Positions 23,601 through 36,500 of a stretch of 64,000 nucleotides of DNA are shown piece after piece. The position numbers and the translations under genes were made by a program. Position 1 is the first letter of the stretch. The number at the start of each line of letters is the position of its first letter. The notes under the pieces are model-generated. The model was not told the DNA's origin. It saw nothing but the letters and a program-made list of their open reading frames with translations, and searched no databases. The stretch is taken from positions 5,311,611 to 5,375,610 of the forward strand of contig FN649740.1 in NCBI GenBank assembly GCA_000310025.1, in the 5' to 3' direction. The DNA comes from Ectocarpus siliculosus. Taxonomy: Eukaryota > Sar > Phaeophyceae > Ectocarpales > Ectocarpaceae.

Positions 23601-26600
23601 TCTTGTCAGTAGCAAGTGGCAACAGGGCAGCAGTAAGAAGCCCCAACACGAGGGAGGTATGCATAGGATATGGTCGATTCATCTAGTTTATGGCCAAAGA
23701 CGAAACGGTTCTGTTGTTCCCCCCAGTCGAAAATATCTGGTATGTACCGCTGGTGGCGGGCGGTCATGACGATAGCCTCTCCACGGTTATAACGATGGGT
23801 ATGATACCAACGAGCAAAAACACGTCCAAGTACAAGTGATAGCAATTACCTTGGAAACTATCCCGGCCACCTTGACCAGGCACGCGTTGGATTGGGACAC
23901 GCAGCCCTCGCCCTGCCAGCACAGCAAACGGGATGAGCAGCACATAGGTGCAGTAGCCGGACGGCAAAAAAAATGGCTCTGCGTCACACTCAAGAATTCG
24001 TGGGGGGTGTAACAAGGTACACCAGACAGGTGCTGTCGAAAATACCATCCCCCGTCAACGGCTTGGATCGGATCGGAATCCATCCAACAAGGCTAAAGAA
24101 GCATGGCAGCGGCAGTGCGATGCCGCCAGAGAGAGCGAGAACTGAGACACTTTGTTGAAACGCAAGTCACCACGAAAAATAGGGGGCCAAAAAAAGTGTC
24201 CAACGTGACTAGGAGATCGAAAAAACACTATTTTACTGACACGCAGACAATCGAACCATCGATGCCAGGTCCTTCACGAAGAGAAAGAGCAAGCGTCAAG
24301 CGAGGGGATCGGAAAATGCAACAAACTGGGGTGTTGATGGTATCGACCCTCACTAAACCTGACGGACACAAGCAACAGCCTGCGATTTTTCAAAAAGCTA
24401 ACATCACCAGTATGGAACAGCAACTTGTCGCAAGCCAAACAAGAACCAAGACCCGAATCGCAACCCAAAGGCCACAGCAGCCGAGGAAACTCAGCGGGAA
24501 AACAGAGGAGTGTGTCTGTTCAGCAAACAACGACGGGGCAAAATAGTTAATACTCGGTTTGCCGGGGGAATCGTTCTACACGGAAGGCGCGGAAAAAAAC
24601 AAAAATGGTGCTCACCGCAAGGTATTCTGAAGCCTGTTGCAGGGAGTTGACCGCATCATCGGTCATTCCTTCCGCCTCGTAGATCTCTCCGACTTCCTGC
24701 AGCATCTTGCCCGCCTGCTGGAACCGCCCCGACTCGTTGTAGATGGCAATCGCCTTGTGGAAAATTCGTTCGACAACGGGGTAGGGTGGAAGAGTACCGT
24801 TGGACGTTGTGAAGGCACTTTTCTCGTTGTGGGCCAAGAGCTCCGTGTGTCAAGTTCCACACAGCAGTCTTCTTCCACGTGCGGGAGAAAATATTCATGG
24901 AAGTGCAGGGACAAAAGTGTTGTAATATACGGCTTTTCGTCTCGTCAGGCATTTCTTCTTCCCAGCTTCTACAACCATTCTGAAAGTGAAAATCAATAAG
25001 AATCTGCCACGGAACAGCCCGCGAAACACAACGAAATACAACAAAAGCCAACGCCAGACATACGCGTGGCGCTTGGTTCAAAGCAACATCACCACTATGG
25101 CACCCTTACCCTTTGCTGTCACATACCTACAGCAGTACTTGCAACTCGATATCCCAACGAGTAGCAAGTGGTCGAGCAGCAAACGGACTATTGTCACCAG
25201 ATATCGTAAGCATACAGTTAAATTTACAAGGTGTGCCTCCGGAGTGGGCTCATAAGAGCATAGTAGTAAAGTCATCCAAAGGGCGTGATGCAACATGAAA
25301 GGAAACATTGTGTTGGTGTGAATCAGCTGCAAGCTGCGATCAGTGACGTTTCTCAGGCTCGAACAGCTCACACAGCTGACGTGTTCTTGACTCGAAGAGC
25401 CCGGCGAACCTCAACGAACCTTCAAGAATGCATCAACGGCGCTGCTTGGCTCTACGGACTTGCGGCACTTGGCGGCTTCAACGTAGGCCCTCGCCGACTC
25501 GTGGGCGCTCTTGGTGATCTCGTACTGCTCCGCCGCGAGCTCGTAGCAGTTGCCCGCTTCCTCCATGTTTCTCGCCACCTTCCCACAAGCAGTGACCACG
25601 ATAGAGCCAGCAATGATTGAAACAATCGGATAAAGACGCATTGGTGGACCACACACACGCACACTCAACTTACAACTGGCGAGTTGAAACCGGGACTCGT
25701 CTTCGATCGGAATGCTTGAAGGCTCTACTTCGTGCCTACTGCTGCCTTCGTGCTGCTTTGCCGCGCCCGCTTAGAATCCTGGCCGGCCTCCCTTGTTTGT
25801 CTCGACGCCTTCCCAACAGCAGTGATCAATTCCAAATTGCTTTCAAATCACAGAATAACTTGTGCACTGATCAGCACCTCCTCGCAGGAAAGCAACGTCT
25901 CGCTGCGACACAACACACAATTAAAATGGCGGGCAGCTGTATGTGTGTGTGGTAATTATTATTAGCATTGACGGAAGGCCTCCGCGTCGGTTGGACCAGT
26001 ACTACAGTATACGGGCATTAGAAGGTACTGAACGGAGACCGGAGCGGTTTTGATGTGAAGACAACAACAAACAACATTTGACGGCGCAACCGGCTGACCA
26101 ATGAAAATAGGTGCGTCATTTTCAGTGAGTTAGAAAACAGAACATGCTTCTAAAGGCCACGACCTGGGACCCGTTGAGTGAGTGGATTGTGTGTGTTGCG
26201 CTCGTCCCATCTGGTCTGGGTATCAGTCTCCACCTTTGAATGACGCACTTCATGGGCAGGACACACACAACAAGGGGAAGGTACTTGTACAACACAAAAA
26301 ATGTTGTTGTTTCGTCACCACGTGGAGCCCAAGGTGGTTGAAAGTTGAAAGTTCGACTAAGGGGAGGATGAAATCACACAGTAGCTCAACCACCTCGCGG
26401 AGACATATACTTTCCCTGCTCCCAAAAGTCACCAATGGGGGGGGTGCCTCCTACAATCAAACAAACAAATAAAAAACAGGATACGCCTCTGGAAACATGC
26501 TGATGTGTCACAGGCAGCCCACCTTATGCCAAGAATACCCAGCGGCGGTGCGGATGAATTCGCTCACGAGGTGCGAATGTGCGAATCTAACATCTAATGA

Positions 26601-27092
26601 TAGGGCGCAGAGGTTGCCACCACCTGTACTGCTGCTGTGAGACCAACGAACTAATAATCAACAATCAACCACCACAACTCCCCGGCCCTGCGGTGCGCGA
26701 AAGTAAGACCACAGAGGTAGAGTACTGCAGTAGTTTCCCCAATGACTGTAGGCCTACCAATAGAGTTGCTTCCCTGTCGCCCTTGCCTTCGGCAGCAACT
26801 GCAAGCTAGCAACCAAGAGGGCGGGGGGGGGGGGTTGAGCGGCAATTCCGGCAATCCTCTATTTCCGTTCGACCTAATACAGCACATGAACAGAGAGATA
26901 AAATAACACAAGGAGGCAGGCAGGCACACGACCGCTGACCTTGTAGCAGCGAGCCGCCTTATCGTAGCACTCAGCAGCATCCTCGTTTTTGGTAGTGCTG
27001 CTGAAAAGCGACCACTTCTTCTTGAGGATTTTCTCAGCGTCCGCGATGTGCTGCTGAGCCTTCTCCTCCTGACCGCCGCCGAACGCAGCCAT
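20693..27092 (-). CDS. SEC17: Alpha-SNAP (soluble NSF attachment protein)
   Basis: Seven exons on the minus strand join in phase: 27092-26940, 25578-25420, 24753-24616, 23030-22901, 22346-22262, 21720-21642 and 20794-20693. They total 846 nt, or 281 residues, close to the 290-295 usual for the family. Alpha-SNAP binds SNARE bundles on the cytosolic face of membranes and recruits the ATPase NSF, which disassembles them. The sequence shows the family's TPR-like helical pairs: AAECYDKAARCYK, AGNCYELAAEQYE, AIAIYNESGRFQQAGKM, LTLAAEIYEKLG, then FDDSREYR and NVENFSQHCFDYD. It ends with SKLDPWKTNMCLRIKR and an acidic tail, the conserved region that stimulates NSF. The start is the ATG before AAFGGG. 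All donors are GT and all acceptors AG. Introns are 0.5-1.5 kb and carry repeats. Confidence 0.93.
23183..23280. repeat. Dispersed repeat copy in alpha-SNAP intron
   Basis: The segment starting GGAAGGTGTCCGCGTCAGTT, with a downstream AACAACAA-rich end, is a diverged copy of 25973-26073, which sits in another intron of the same gene. The shared blocks are GGAAGG, TCCGCGTC(A/G)GTTGGA(T/C)CAG, GGTACTG and GTTTT followed by ACAACAACAA. Confidence 0.5.
25973..26073. repeat. Dispersed repeat copy in alpha-SNAP intron 1
   Basis: Second copy of the repeat described at 23183-23280, in the same orientation, within intron 1 of the alpha-SNAP gene. Confidence 0.5.
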
Positions 27093-27532
27093 GGCAACTC
27101 TCGATTACCCCAATCTTTTCTGTTATATCTATCTGCCCCCAGCAAGGCCTCTCCTCTCTCCTCTCGCCAGCTAACTCTAATACAGCTGCCTTTGCTGTTG
27201 TGAGGCAACTGATTGCACCGCGCTCTCCTCCGGCCGCGGGCGGAGCCACGCCCCTTACCCTCCCTTGCGGGCCAAATTTAACAATCTGCGTATCCCCCTG
27301 CAATCATGCACGTGGTACCAACTCAGCAGCCAACCCGTTAGGCCACTGCTGTGCACTGCTGTAGTCCCACCCAAGCCTAAACCATAGATCGACGCATGCT
27401 TGGGGTGTCCGACTGATCGTACCCGCGCTGTCTCTCGAAGGAGAGCCCGAGAAGTTGGCCGCGTTTCCAGCGCGGGGCAAAACGCTCGGCTATCCTGGCA
27501 GGTTCAACCCATACATCGCAGGAAGGCAGACC
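27093..27532. promoter_or_regulatory. Shared divergent promoter region
   Basis: These 440 bases separate the start codons of alpha-SNAP (minus, 27092) and the plastid-targeted gene (plus, 27533), so the two genes share one upstream region, including both 5' UTRs. It contains a GC-rich block at about 27220-27270 with CCACGCCCCTT-like sequence. I identify no TATA box or defined initiator. Confidence 0.5.
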
Positions 27533-30500
27533 ATGCCGTCCCTACGAGTCATGAGTGCCTTGGCTGTGGCAGCCATTGCCGCGAAGCCTGCTCGGGGCTT
27601 CCTGGCTCCTGTTGCGCCTGGGAGAGGGGGAGAGGCAGCAGGCTCCGTCAGCAGCAACCGTCCAGTAGCAGCATCAGCAATTCAGCGTCTTTCCCGCTCC
27701 TGCGACGCTGGGGGAGGAGGTGTGGTGGCGACGGCAACAAGTAGCAGGAGCGGCAGCAGGCGTAGCAACGGCTTGACGATGATGATGATGGCCAAGAAGA
27801 AGGCCGGGCGGAGGAAGAAGGGGGCAAAGAAGGCTGCTGCGGGGAAGGCGACTGCCGGCCAGGGTGGTGTTGCAGTGGCCGAGCCAGCAGCAGCAGCATC
27901 GGCGGCCGCCGCCGCCGCCGCCGCCGCCGCGGTAGAAGAAAACGCCAAGATGTCGGCAGCGGGGACAACAATCAAGAACCGAGCGGGGGGTGAGCAGCCG
28001 GTGGCAATGCCACCACCGACGACAGCAGCAAGGAAAGCCACTACTCTCGACGCCGCCGCAGCTTCCGTGGATACCGGAGGCTCATCGCCGAAGGCATCCG
28101 GCGGGGCACAGGCCGCCGCCGCCGGCGGTGCAACCAAGGGGTTCGGGGCCCCCGCGGCACCGCAACCAAGGCCGGTGCAGAAGGGGCTAAACAAGGGACC
28201 CGTGCCCATGAAGGCCCAGCAGGGCGGGGGCACAGCGCAAGGCAAGGCGCAGTCTTCTTCGCCGCCTCCCAAGCAGACGGGCTTCGATGCGCTGGCCACC
28301 GGGGTCCCCATTGGGGGGCAGACGGACCATCAGAAGGCGAGTCTTTGGGGAACGGCCTGTTGTTGCGGTTGGGCAAGGTCGCACGGCGGGTACATGTAGC
28401 GAAGGACGCGCTGGTCGTCGTGCCGCCTGGGCATTGCCAGATGAGGGTGTTGCTGCCGTTGGTGGTTGTTGCTGCTGCTGCTGGTCAGTGCATGAGAATG
28501 GCGGTGGTGTGTGTAAGTTGTACCTGTAGGTTGAAATTTCAAATCCGAAGTGCATGTCATGTTCCTGAAACGAAACAAGATCCCCCTGACGCTAACTAGC
28601 GTTGACCGCTGTTGTCGAGATGACCGTCTTGCCTCTGTTGGTTAGCTATCTATATCTTTGTGGGAATTTCCTTTCCAGGCGCCTGCCGTGCAGAATACAG
28701 TAGATAAAAAAAACGGCAGTACTGTAGTTCTGTTGGCACCGTTGTTTTCGTTGCCAGTGCTGCAGCTGGCCACAGCAGTGCTGCTGCTGCTGCTGTTGAA
28801 TGTTTTCTTTGGAGGGCAACCGCCGCGACCGGCGACTGTTTTATGCCAATCTCTGTCGGCCTCTCAACACCCGATGTGGGCAACATATTTTCGTCGGCAT
28901 TGCCACCTGCTGTTAGGGGTTACCACAATTGCTTGTCAATGATCAGTGATGCGCCAACGGAGCCGAAGGCCACTCGGGCGCTCGTGACATGTGGGACGGC
29001 GGTTACATGTGGTCTCTCCTGACTCCCTCTCGCTTTCCGCGCACTTGGAGACCGTGACGACTCTGTTAAGCATCGGATACGTTGTGTCTGGTGTCGGCCG
29101 ATAGAATCGTCAAGCCTCGTCAAAGCAGACTAGGCTGCGCAGGCTAAGATATAGCGAATCGCCACCGCTACATGTCGGATGGTGTATGAGGATGAATAAG
29201 AGCGAACGCGGACGAACACCATCTCGTCATGACGAACATTTGCGATGGAACATGATGAGCACTCGCATCCATTTCCCTTCTCGATCGTGGCAACGAAAAT
29301 CGCGTGTTCTGGTTGCTGTCTCCAGCTAGTTCTCAACGTGGGATTGTTTTGCCTACCCTTTTTTGTTTTCTCTTGCACCTGGCCACCCCCACACCCGGCC
29401 GGGCAGACGCTAACCGACGTGGAGTTTTCGGAGCCGGAATCGGAGCCAGACACGGTGCGGCTCAACAAGGGCGCGGGCAAGCGGCAGGTTAACGGCGCGG
29501 AGATGTCGCCAGCAGGTGCGGTGATCGCAAGCCCTGAAGGAAGCGTTTCGGGATGTTGGAGTATTGTTGATACTCTAATATGTAGAAGCACACGGCTCAC
29601 GTGTGCCCGCTGTGCTCTTCGCCTTGCATGCGCGCGGAGGTCTTGGCGCATCGCGAACACGATTGCCTACCGTAACTGTTTTTATGATTGCACCTCCCCC
29701 CCAGACGCATGGTTCGTACATGTGGCTCGATAGATGTGATGGAGAAGGATTTCATAGACCTGTCGGCCGCTTCGACAGTCGGCCAATTGTGTTTGCGAAT
29801 GCTCGCATGTTTCTCTTAAGTTTACGTTGTTGGCCGTGTCAACCGTTAGAAGTGGCTGGCCAATGGAAGATGCCGAAGAAGTAAATAGTACACAAGATAC
29901 ACACACGAATAAGTCTTAGACGACGAGCGATAGCAGCATGTTGATCCAGGCCATTCTCTCGCCGGACGAATACCGTGATTCCCGCTTTAGGTGTGCTCAC
30001 TCATGACTGGCCTTCAGACCCTAACCTTGAAGGGGGGACGGCGTTATGGCGAAATTTACGCCCAACAGCGCAGTACAAGTAGCACGCCTTCATTCGCGGA
30101 GCATCGCGAGCTGGAGACCGGGATGTCCCTTTTCTTGGGTGTGACCATTCCGTCTGTTTCGTATTGCGCCCCAGGACACATGGGTGTGTTTGGAATGGAT
30201 TGTAGATCCAAAAGATTAGTCACAGCAGTCTCCCCTTCGTTGTTTCAAGCAGAGATCAGGTCAGACGTGACGCTCGAGGTGCGATATCGGGAGGCCAGCA
30301 TCACGAATTTCCACTCCCCAGAGTTGAGGCGTGTTTTTTTCGAGCCATTTGTGTTGCCATGATCTCCTTGCTTTGCTTTTTACTTGGATACCCGGATGTG
30401 TTTGTGTGATGACTTCGAGGTGCATCACAACGTGATGTCTGGCTTCTTGGCGACGATTCCCGTCCCTGAGAACACGCCGTTGTTCTCCCGTTCCAGATTG

Positions 30501-33500
30501 CACTAACTCCAACCCGCAATCGAATGACTCCAGCTCAGTCATATGCCCAGGCATGTCAGACAACCTCCAAGCAGTTAGTACCATTATATATCATGGAGAC
30601 AATGAACCTCATAATAGAGGGATGCCAAGACTCCCGCCAAGCCCAACGAATATGTGCAACCGACTAACCCAGCCGTCCTCTTACGCCCGCTGGCTTGGTT
30701 CCGCCAGTCTCGCTGTCGTTAACGCTGTCCCACCTGCTGTGTACCCTTCGTATACGCACGTTTCGCTATGGCAGACATGCTCCAGTACCTCAGAGACAAC
30801 AACCTTACCATCGATCTGGAGACGATGAACCCGGTCGAGATTCCGAAGCAGACCGATGCGAAAATGGAGGCGTTTTTCCCCTACCCTCCGGCAAACGTCT
30901 TGGCCAAGTACTCCCTGGGTGCCCAGCCCAAGCCGTCGCAGTTCGCCGCCGCAGTGATCGTGAGTACCACAACACAGCATATTTTCTGCAGTACAGTATA
31001 CTTTCTGCAGGACATGGGGAATTATCATACTTGTACACGTTTTTTTGGAAATTTGTTTTCGTGCGCTACTGCTGTCCTGTGCGATCAAGTCTTCGCTAGT
31101 TCCATAGTGAAGTTGCTGTTGTTGTTTCTTCATCCACACTACTGTTCTGGATGTCAAAATGTCAAAATCGCTCCTGCCGGTGTACGCCATAGATGCCACA
31201 CAAGACCTATTGATGTTTTTTGTTTTTCTCATGCTCCATTTTGCAGAGTGGTTGCCTTTAGCTCATCGCGAGAAGAGAGTTTGTAGTTTCCCCTTCGCTG
31301 GAGATTGTTCTCTACGCCAATGGGAAACCTTAGCGTTGCTAGATTCGAGGCAGTTGACAGTCTCGATGCGTACCTATTTACCCTTTTTCTCATGTTCCCC
31401 TCTACCAACAATCGCAACATGCCTCCCGCTCCTTAGGCGCTTCTGCCGGAAGATGAACCATGGAACGGAGCCAAGATTCGACCGCTGCCCGAGCTGAAGG
31501 ACTTCCTATTGGCCAACCGTCGGCATGGGGGGAAACGAGGGATGAACGTTATCTCGGCCATGATGCTCAAGGCTATGAGCGAGGGGGACCTGTGAGTCCT
31601 TGTCGTTGGTTGGGACAGCATTTGTTGTGGCTGTTGTTGATGGTGTGTTCTGCACACCTCGCTCTACCGTTCTGCTGCCGCGGTCGTCGTTCTCGTGCTG
31701 CTCTTGCTGCTCTTACTGCTGTTGCTGCTGCTGCTCTTATGGCCGCCGCTGCTCTTACTGCTGCAGCGTTTTCTTGCTTGTACTGCAACAATATTGTTGT
31801 GCAGGTGTTTGTTTTGTCGGTGAATGTGCCTATAACAACATAACATAATATCCTTGTTCTCCGTCGTTGTTGTCGCTGCTCTTACTACTATTGCTACCCT
31901 TGCTGCTCTTACTCTTGTCGCTGTCGTGGTGTTTCACTTTTACTTTCGACAGGGATCGCGCAAAGTACCTTAAGGGCGCCGCGATATGCATGACCAAGGC
32001 TGAGGACACTATCACCGGTCCTTTCCGACAGGTATATATCATACCGTACCATTCCATACCTGCTATACCGTACGTACTACTATACCAACCGTTCCATGCC
32101 GTGCAATCCCATGCAATGAATGCACGCGGGTATCCTACGGCGATAGTGTCCATTGTTTTTCGCAGGAGGATTGAGCAGGGGGGAGAGCACTGCACGTAGT
32201 TGGTTTGGAAGGGGTGTGTTCTTGTCCGAATGCCACGACAACGGCAGCAGGTGTGTGGGGAGGGTGGGTTGTGTGGTTCGCCGAGCTTTGGATGAGGAGA
32301 CTATTCAGTCAATGTTGTCGGCCCCTTGTACCTCTGATGACCGTTCAACGCTCGCCGTACACAACACGCATGATGACACACATCACAGGCGGTCATGTTT
32401 GCGGAGAACCGATTGGCGCCGTGCATGGGAAGCACGGTTTGCGAGGAGTACGCCGGAGAAGATGCCGCGGACGCTGCAGCCACGTGGGTCGTGCTCAAGG
32501 CTTGCGTTGCGGAGTGGGAGCTGCGCCTCAGGTCAGGTTTTGATTGGATTGTTGTGTACTATGTTTAGGTCAGCCGATATGGCAGTTGGTTTGTTTTTTC
32601 AGTGCACGTCGAGGGTCTACTCATGAGTACATCAATCCCCTCAAAGCCGAAATTTTAACATTTCAAGACAATTAATGTGGATTAAATTATACAATCCCTT
32701 AGTTATTTCTCCGAGGCATTGTTGGGCGTGTTCGTAGGCGTGTGCCTCATGCAGGACAGGCTAAATTTGGGCGTGCTTTTTTTTTCCCCAGTAGCGCCAA
32801 CCGAGGTCAGAACATTGGTACGTCTCCGACCATGAAATTGCTCCAAAACATCCAAGTAACAAAATCGAAACCACAATGTTTTAGGGAAACGCGGGGGGAG
32901 GAGATCGGGCTCCATGACATCTTCCGGACCATACCAAACCCCACCATGGGTTTGGACGAGGAGAGGACGGCGGCAATCACAGGGAGCGTGCAGGCCATGG
33001 GGTTGTCTTTCAGCAACAACGAGAAGCTCATGAAGGTGCGTGGCTACAGTAGCTATTTACAGGGTAGAGGCGAGCATGCTGCCTCTGCCTTTATCTTCGC
33101 CTTCGGACGGCTCAGGTTGATCGTTTTTGAAGCGTGCAAGCCATTGCAAGCCATGGGGCTGTCTTCGTGCGACAACAGAAACTTCACGATGCCTGTCGGT
33201 GCTGTTTCCACCCTGACTGTGTATCTTGCTTGCGTGTCGCCTCTTTTTGTTTCCTTGTGTCGAAATCGGTTTCATATCGGTAGGCAGACCACAGCTTAGT
33301 GGTAACACAGCTATTCTTGTGTTCTCTTACAAACTTGATTCCATGTTACCTCGACATGAACATGAACCAACGTGTTTGGATCTTCATCTTTGAGGAAAGG
33401 TCTGTTGGGCGTAAGCAGAGTCGCTTGGATGCCCCTCGCTAACCTGGTTTGATACTCTGGCTAGGATATCAATATCAATAGCACACGCAACGCCAAGGTA

Positions 33501-36500
33501 CGTTTTCGTTTTCCTCGAGTCCCATCGTTTTTTTTTCGTTGCGGCTTGGCATACCGGCTTCATGTTGCGGTTACTGGGTGCCTCCCTAGCATGTCCCTAG
33601 CATGTGTCTTTGCGATGACATCGCCAAAGGGACACGGCCAATGTTTCCAATTGTGGACGCAACATAATGGATGTATAATAGTGCGAATTAACTCAAAGTG
33701 ATATATTTTTTTCTCGTTACAGTGTAGAATATTAATTTGTTTGCATGCTACGTATCCGATATTGTCCAGGGCCTACCGGCGGTGCTGCGGTTCATGGACG
33801 GAGCGCTCGGGCTCAACACCACCACCGACGTCAGGCGTTTCGCGTTGAAGGAGTTCTGTCCCAAGGAAGGCATGGCGCCCGAGGACCTGAGGCTCAGGGT
33901 TCGCTCGTTGATAACGGGCCTTGACCAACTCCCCTCAAAGTCCTACCACCAGCTTCAGGTACTGTACGTTTGTTCTTCTTGCTCTTGGATGCCGTGGTAG
34001 TAGTTGTAGCCCGAATGGGAGCTTAAAATGGGCCGAATCGGAGCTGTTCGCTTGCAGCGGAAAATACTATTGTTGTGTTGACATGAACACTGTGTCGATC
34101 TCCGCTCAGTACCTGCTGACATGACAGCCGTCATGGTCCAACTGACTGGGGCACCTTCTGTGGCCACAGGCTAAAGGATAAATGTAACTCCTCAAAAGTG
34201 TGATGGGAGCATGTCAAACCGTAGGGTAGGTATGGGTGGGACGGCATTACGTCGCGTCTCGCTTTGTCTTGTCACGACCGCGGATTGAGGTTAGAGTGCG
34301 TTGTGGTAGTATAGTGGGTCGGTATCCTCGTAGACTTGAAAGTTTAAACGGCACTGGCATGTCTCTTGTATGCATAGCGAGCTACGCTACCCCGGACGTA
34401 CCACGAGCATTAGCAGGAACTTGTCGATACCGCTCATCCCCGAGCGCCAACGTGTCGACACTGCACCACCTTTGTTGTTGCTCTTGCCGTTTCTTGTGGC
34501 ATTTCTCTGACTCTAAACGCTGAGTCCAGGTTGCCGTGGCAGACGTGTACGAGTGTCTTGCCGAGGGGACGGAGGACGAGTTCTGCCTGTACCTCAACAA
34601 CTGGGAAGAGAGCACTACTCAGGGCGACGAGAACCTTAGCTTCCAGCCCTACAGGTGATAGTCTGTCTCCGTCTAGTGCGTGTTGGTCTGTTGGATTGGA
34701 GAGTTGACCTCGCTTGGTGGTACATGTTCCGTTCCGCCCGCCCGTACGTGCACATTACCTACCGCTGGGTTCGGGCTAGGTATTGTGGTCGTTGATCTGG
34801 TCGATAGGCCGCGTGCTCTCACTGGTAGGTGGCAAGTTTTTGCTCTCAGGTATGTCTATGCGCTAGAGGTGATGCCGATGCTGCTGGTGTTAGGACGTAG
34901 GTAGGTAGGTAGGTATTTTCATCCCGTAACGGGAAGACAAGGGACGGCAGACCGTACACCCGACCGGAGCTCAAAAGCTCTGGCGAGGCCTCATCTATAA
35001 TACCGCACCCCCCATGTGCAGATTACTCTTCCTACGACACGGTATCCAGAAAAAGACTGGACGCGTGAAAGGTACTTGGAAGGTACACCGACCGCTCAAG
35101 ATCGTGATGGATGCAACCCTCCCCGGTACAATCTGTCGCTCCGCCGCTTGGACATGTGGATAGCACCCCGTGTACTGTAACATGCACTGATGTGTCACCC
35201 ACACACACACACCGAATCTTCTTTGGTTTGCCGTCTCTTGCGTGTTGCGTGTCACGGGTCAGGCTGGACACCGGCGAGGTTTGGCGAAACCGTCTTCGCG
35301 AGATAGTGACGACGCCAGTACCCGTTCGGGAAAACAAGGATGACTACGAGGTGCTCTTCAAGGAGATCTTGCCCAAGAGCCTCTGGAACTTCGCTGCCTC
35401 AGACGACACGGACAATTTCGAACTCCCTTTCGTGTACCTCAAGAAGGTGTGGTGAACATGTACGGTACTGCATTTTTTTTTTTTTTTCCGAAAGAGGAGA
35501 TCCTTGGAAAATCACGGAGTAAAACATTTTTAGAGCTCGCGTGCCTGAAGCTGGGACACTGGTAGCTGCTGCACCTCTATTTAGGCTCTCGGCAGGTACG
35601 TGTCATTATGTACCAAGTGAATCTTTTTGAGGAGTACTCCCCAAGAGACAGCGACCCAAGAATGTTCAAGTCTTTGAGGACGCGCATTTTCGAATTTTGT
35701 TGTCAGTGACTAAAGTAACTGCCAGACGAAGGAACTCCCTTACGACAGATACTGTGCTGTTGTCTATCTTCGTCTCCGGTAAGGAGCCTGGGCCTCGTCA
35801 TTTGCTTCTTGGAGATTGGGCGAGAAACCTGGCACTGCTGTTGCTGGGGGTTTGCACATGCTGTTATCAGATTATTTTGGACATGTATTCATGCACCGCT
35901 CAGCACGCATTGTCACGTTCCTTGGCGTGGTGTGGGGTATGCTCCCCCGTCGGTAGGGAAAAACAAAGATCCACATCTCCCGCTCAACACGCATCCTCCT
36001 CAAATCTTGTTCTCGAGGGGTCATCATTTTCTCGCGGAACATGTCACAAACTGCCCCCCATTTCCTGCGATTTGTAGGGCTGGTGGGACTCGTTGGACTT
36101 CTTGGACCCCGACCGGGTCGCGGAGATGAGGGCGAGAAAGGCGGAGGAGGAAGCCCTGGTGATGGAGGACCCCAGTTTACGGGTGGAGGAGGAAGGTGAT
36201 GGCGAGATGGATGACATCTTCACCGACTTCATGAAGGAGCAGGAGCTGGAGGTGGGTTTTCGTTTTCGTTCGCGTTGGAACAGCACCGAGGAACAGCGTT
36301 CCTCAGCCGTGAACTTGATAATTGCTCCGCCATCGTGTTGCCATTGAGTCGGACGAGCGTGTGTTTCACGAAACCGTTTACAAAACGTGGTAGTTCCAGA
36401 TGTAAGGTGGTAGTTGTATTTTCGCACACGTTCACGATGCCGTAGTTCCAGATTCAAGACGGCAATTGCCGCACGCTAGTATGCTTCTTGGTCTCACGGT

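Noticed and set aside
24103-24546. 147-codon basic open frame (+) inside an alpha-SNAP intron
   Set aside because: Antisense to the intron, no domain, composition explained by AC-rich DNA; could be chance.
27682-28311. 209-codon open frame (-) opposite the plastid-targeted exon
   Set aside because: Shadow of the GC-rich Ala/Gly/Pro coding exon on the other strand.
29920-29991. Possible extra exon (MLIQAILSPDEYRDSRF) of the plastid-targeted gene
   Set aside because: Its splice phases do not fit between exons 2 and 3, whereas joining 29515 directly to 30775 keeps the frame and gives a smooth sequence.
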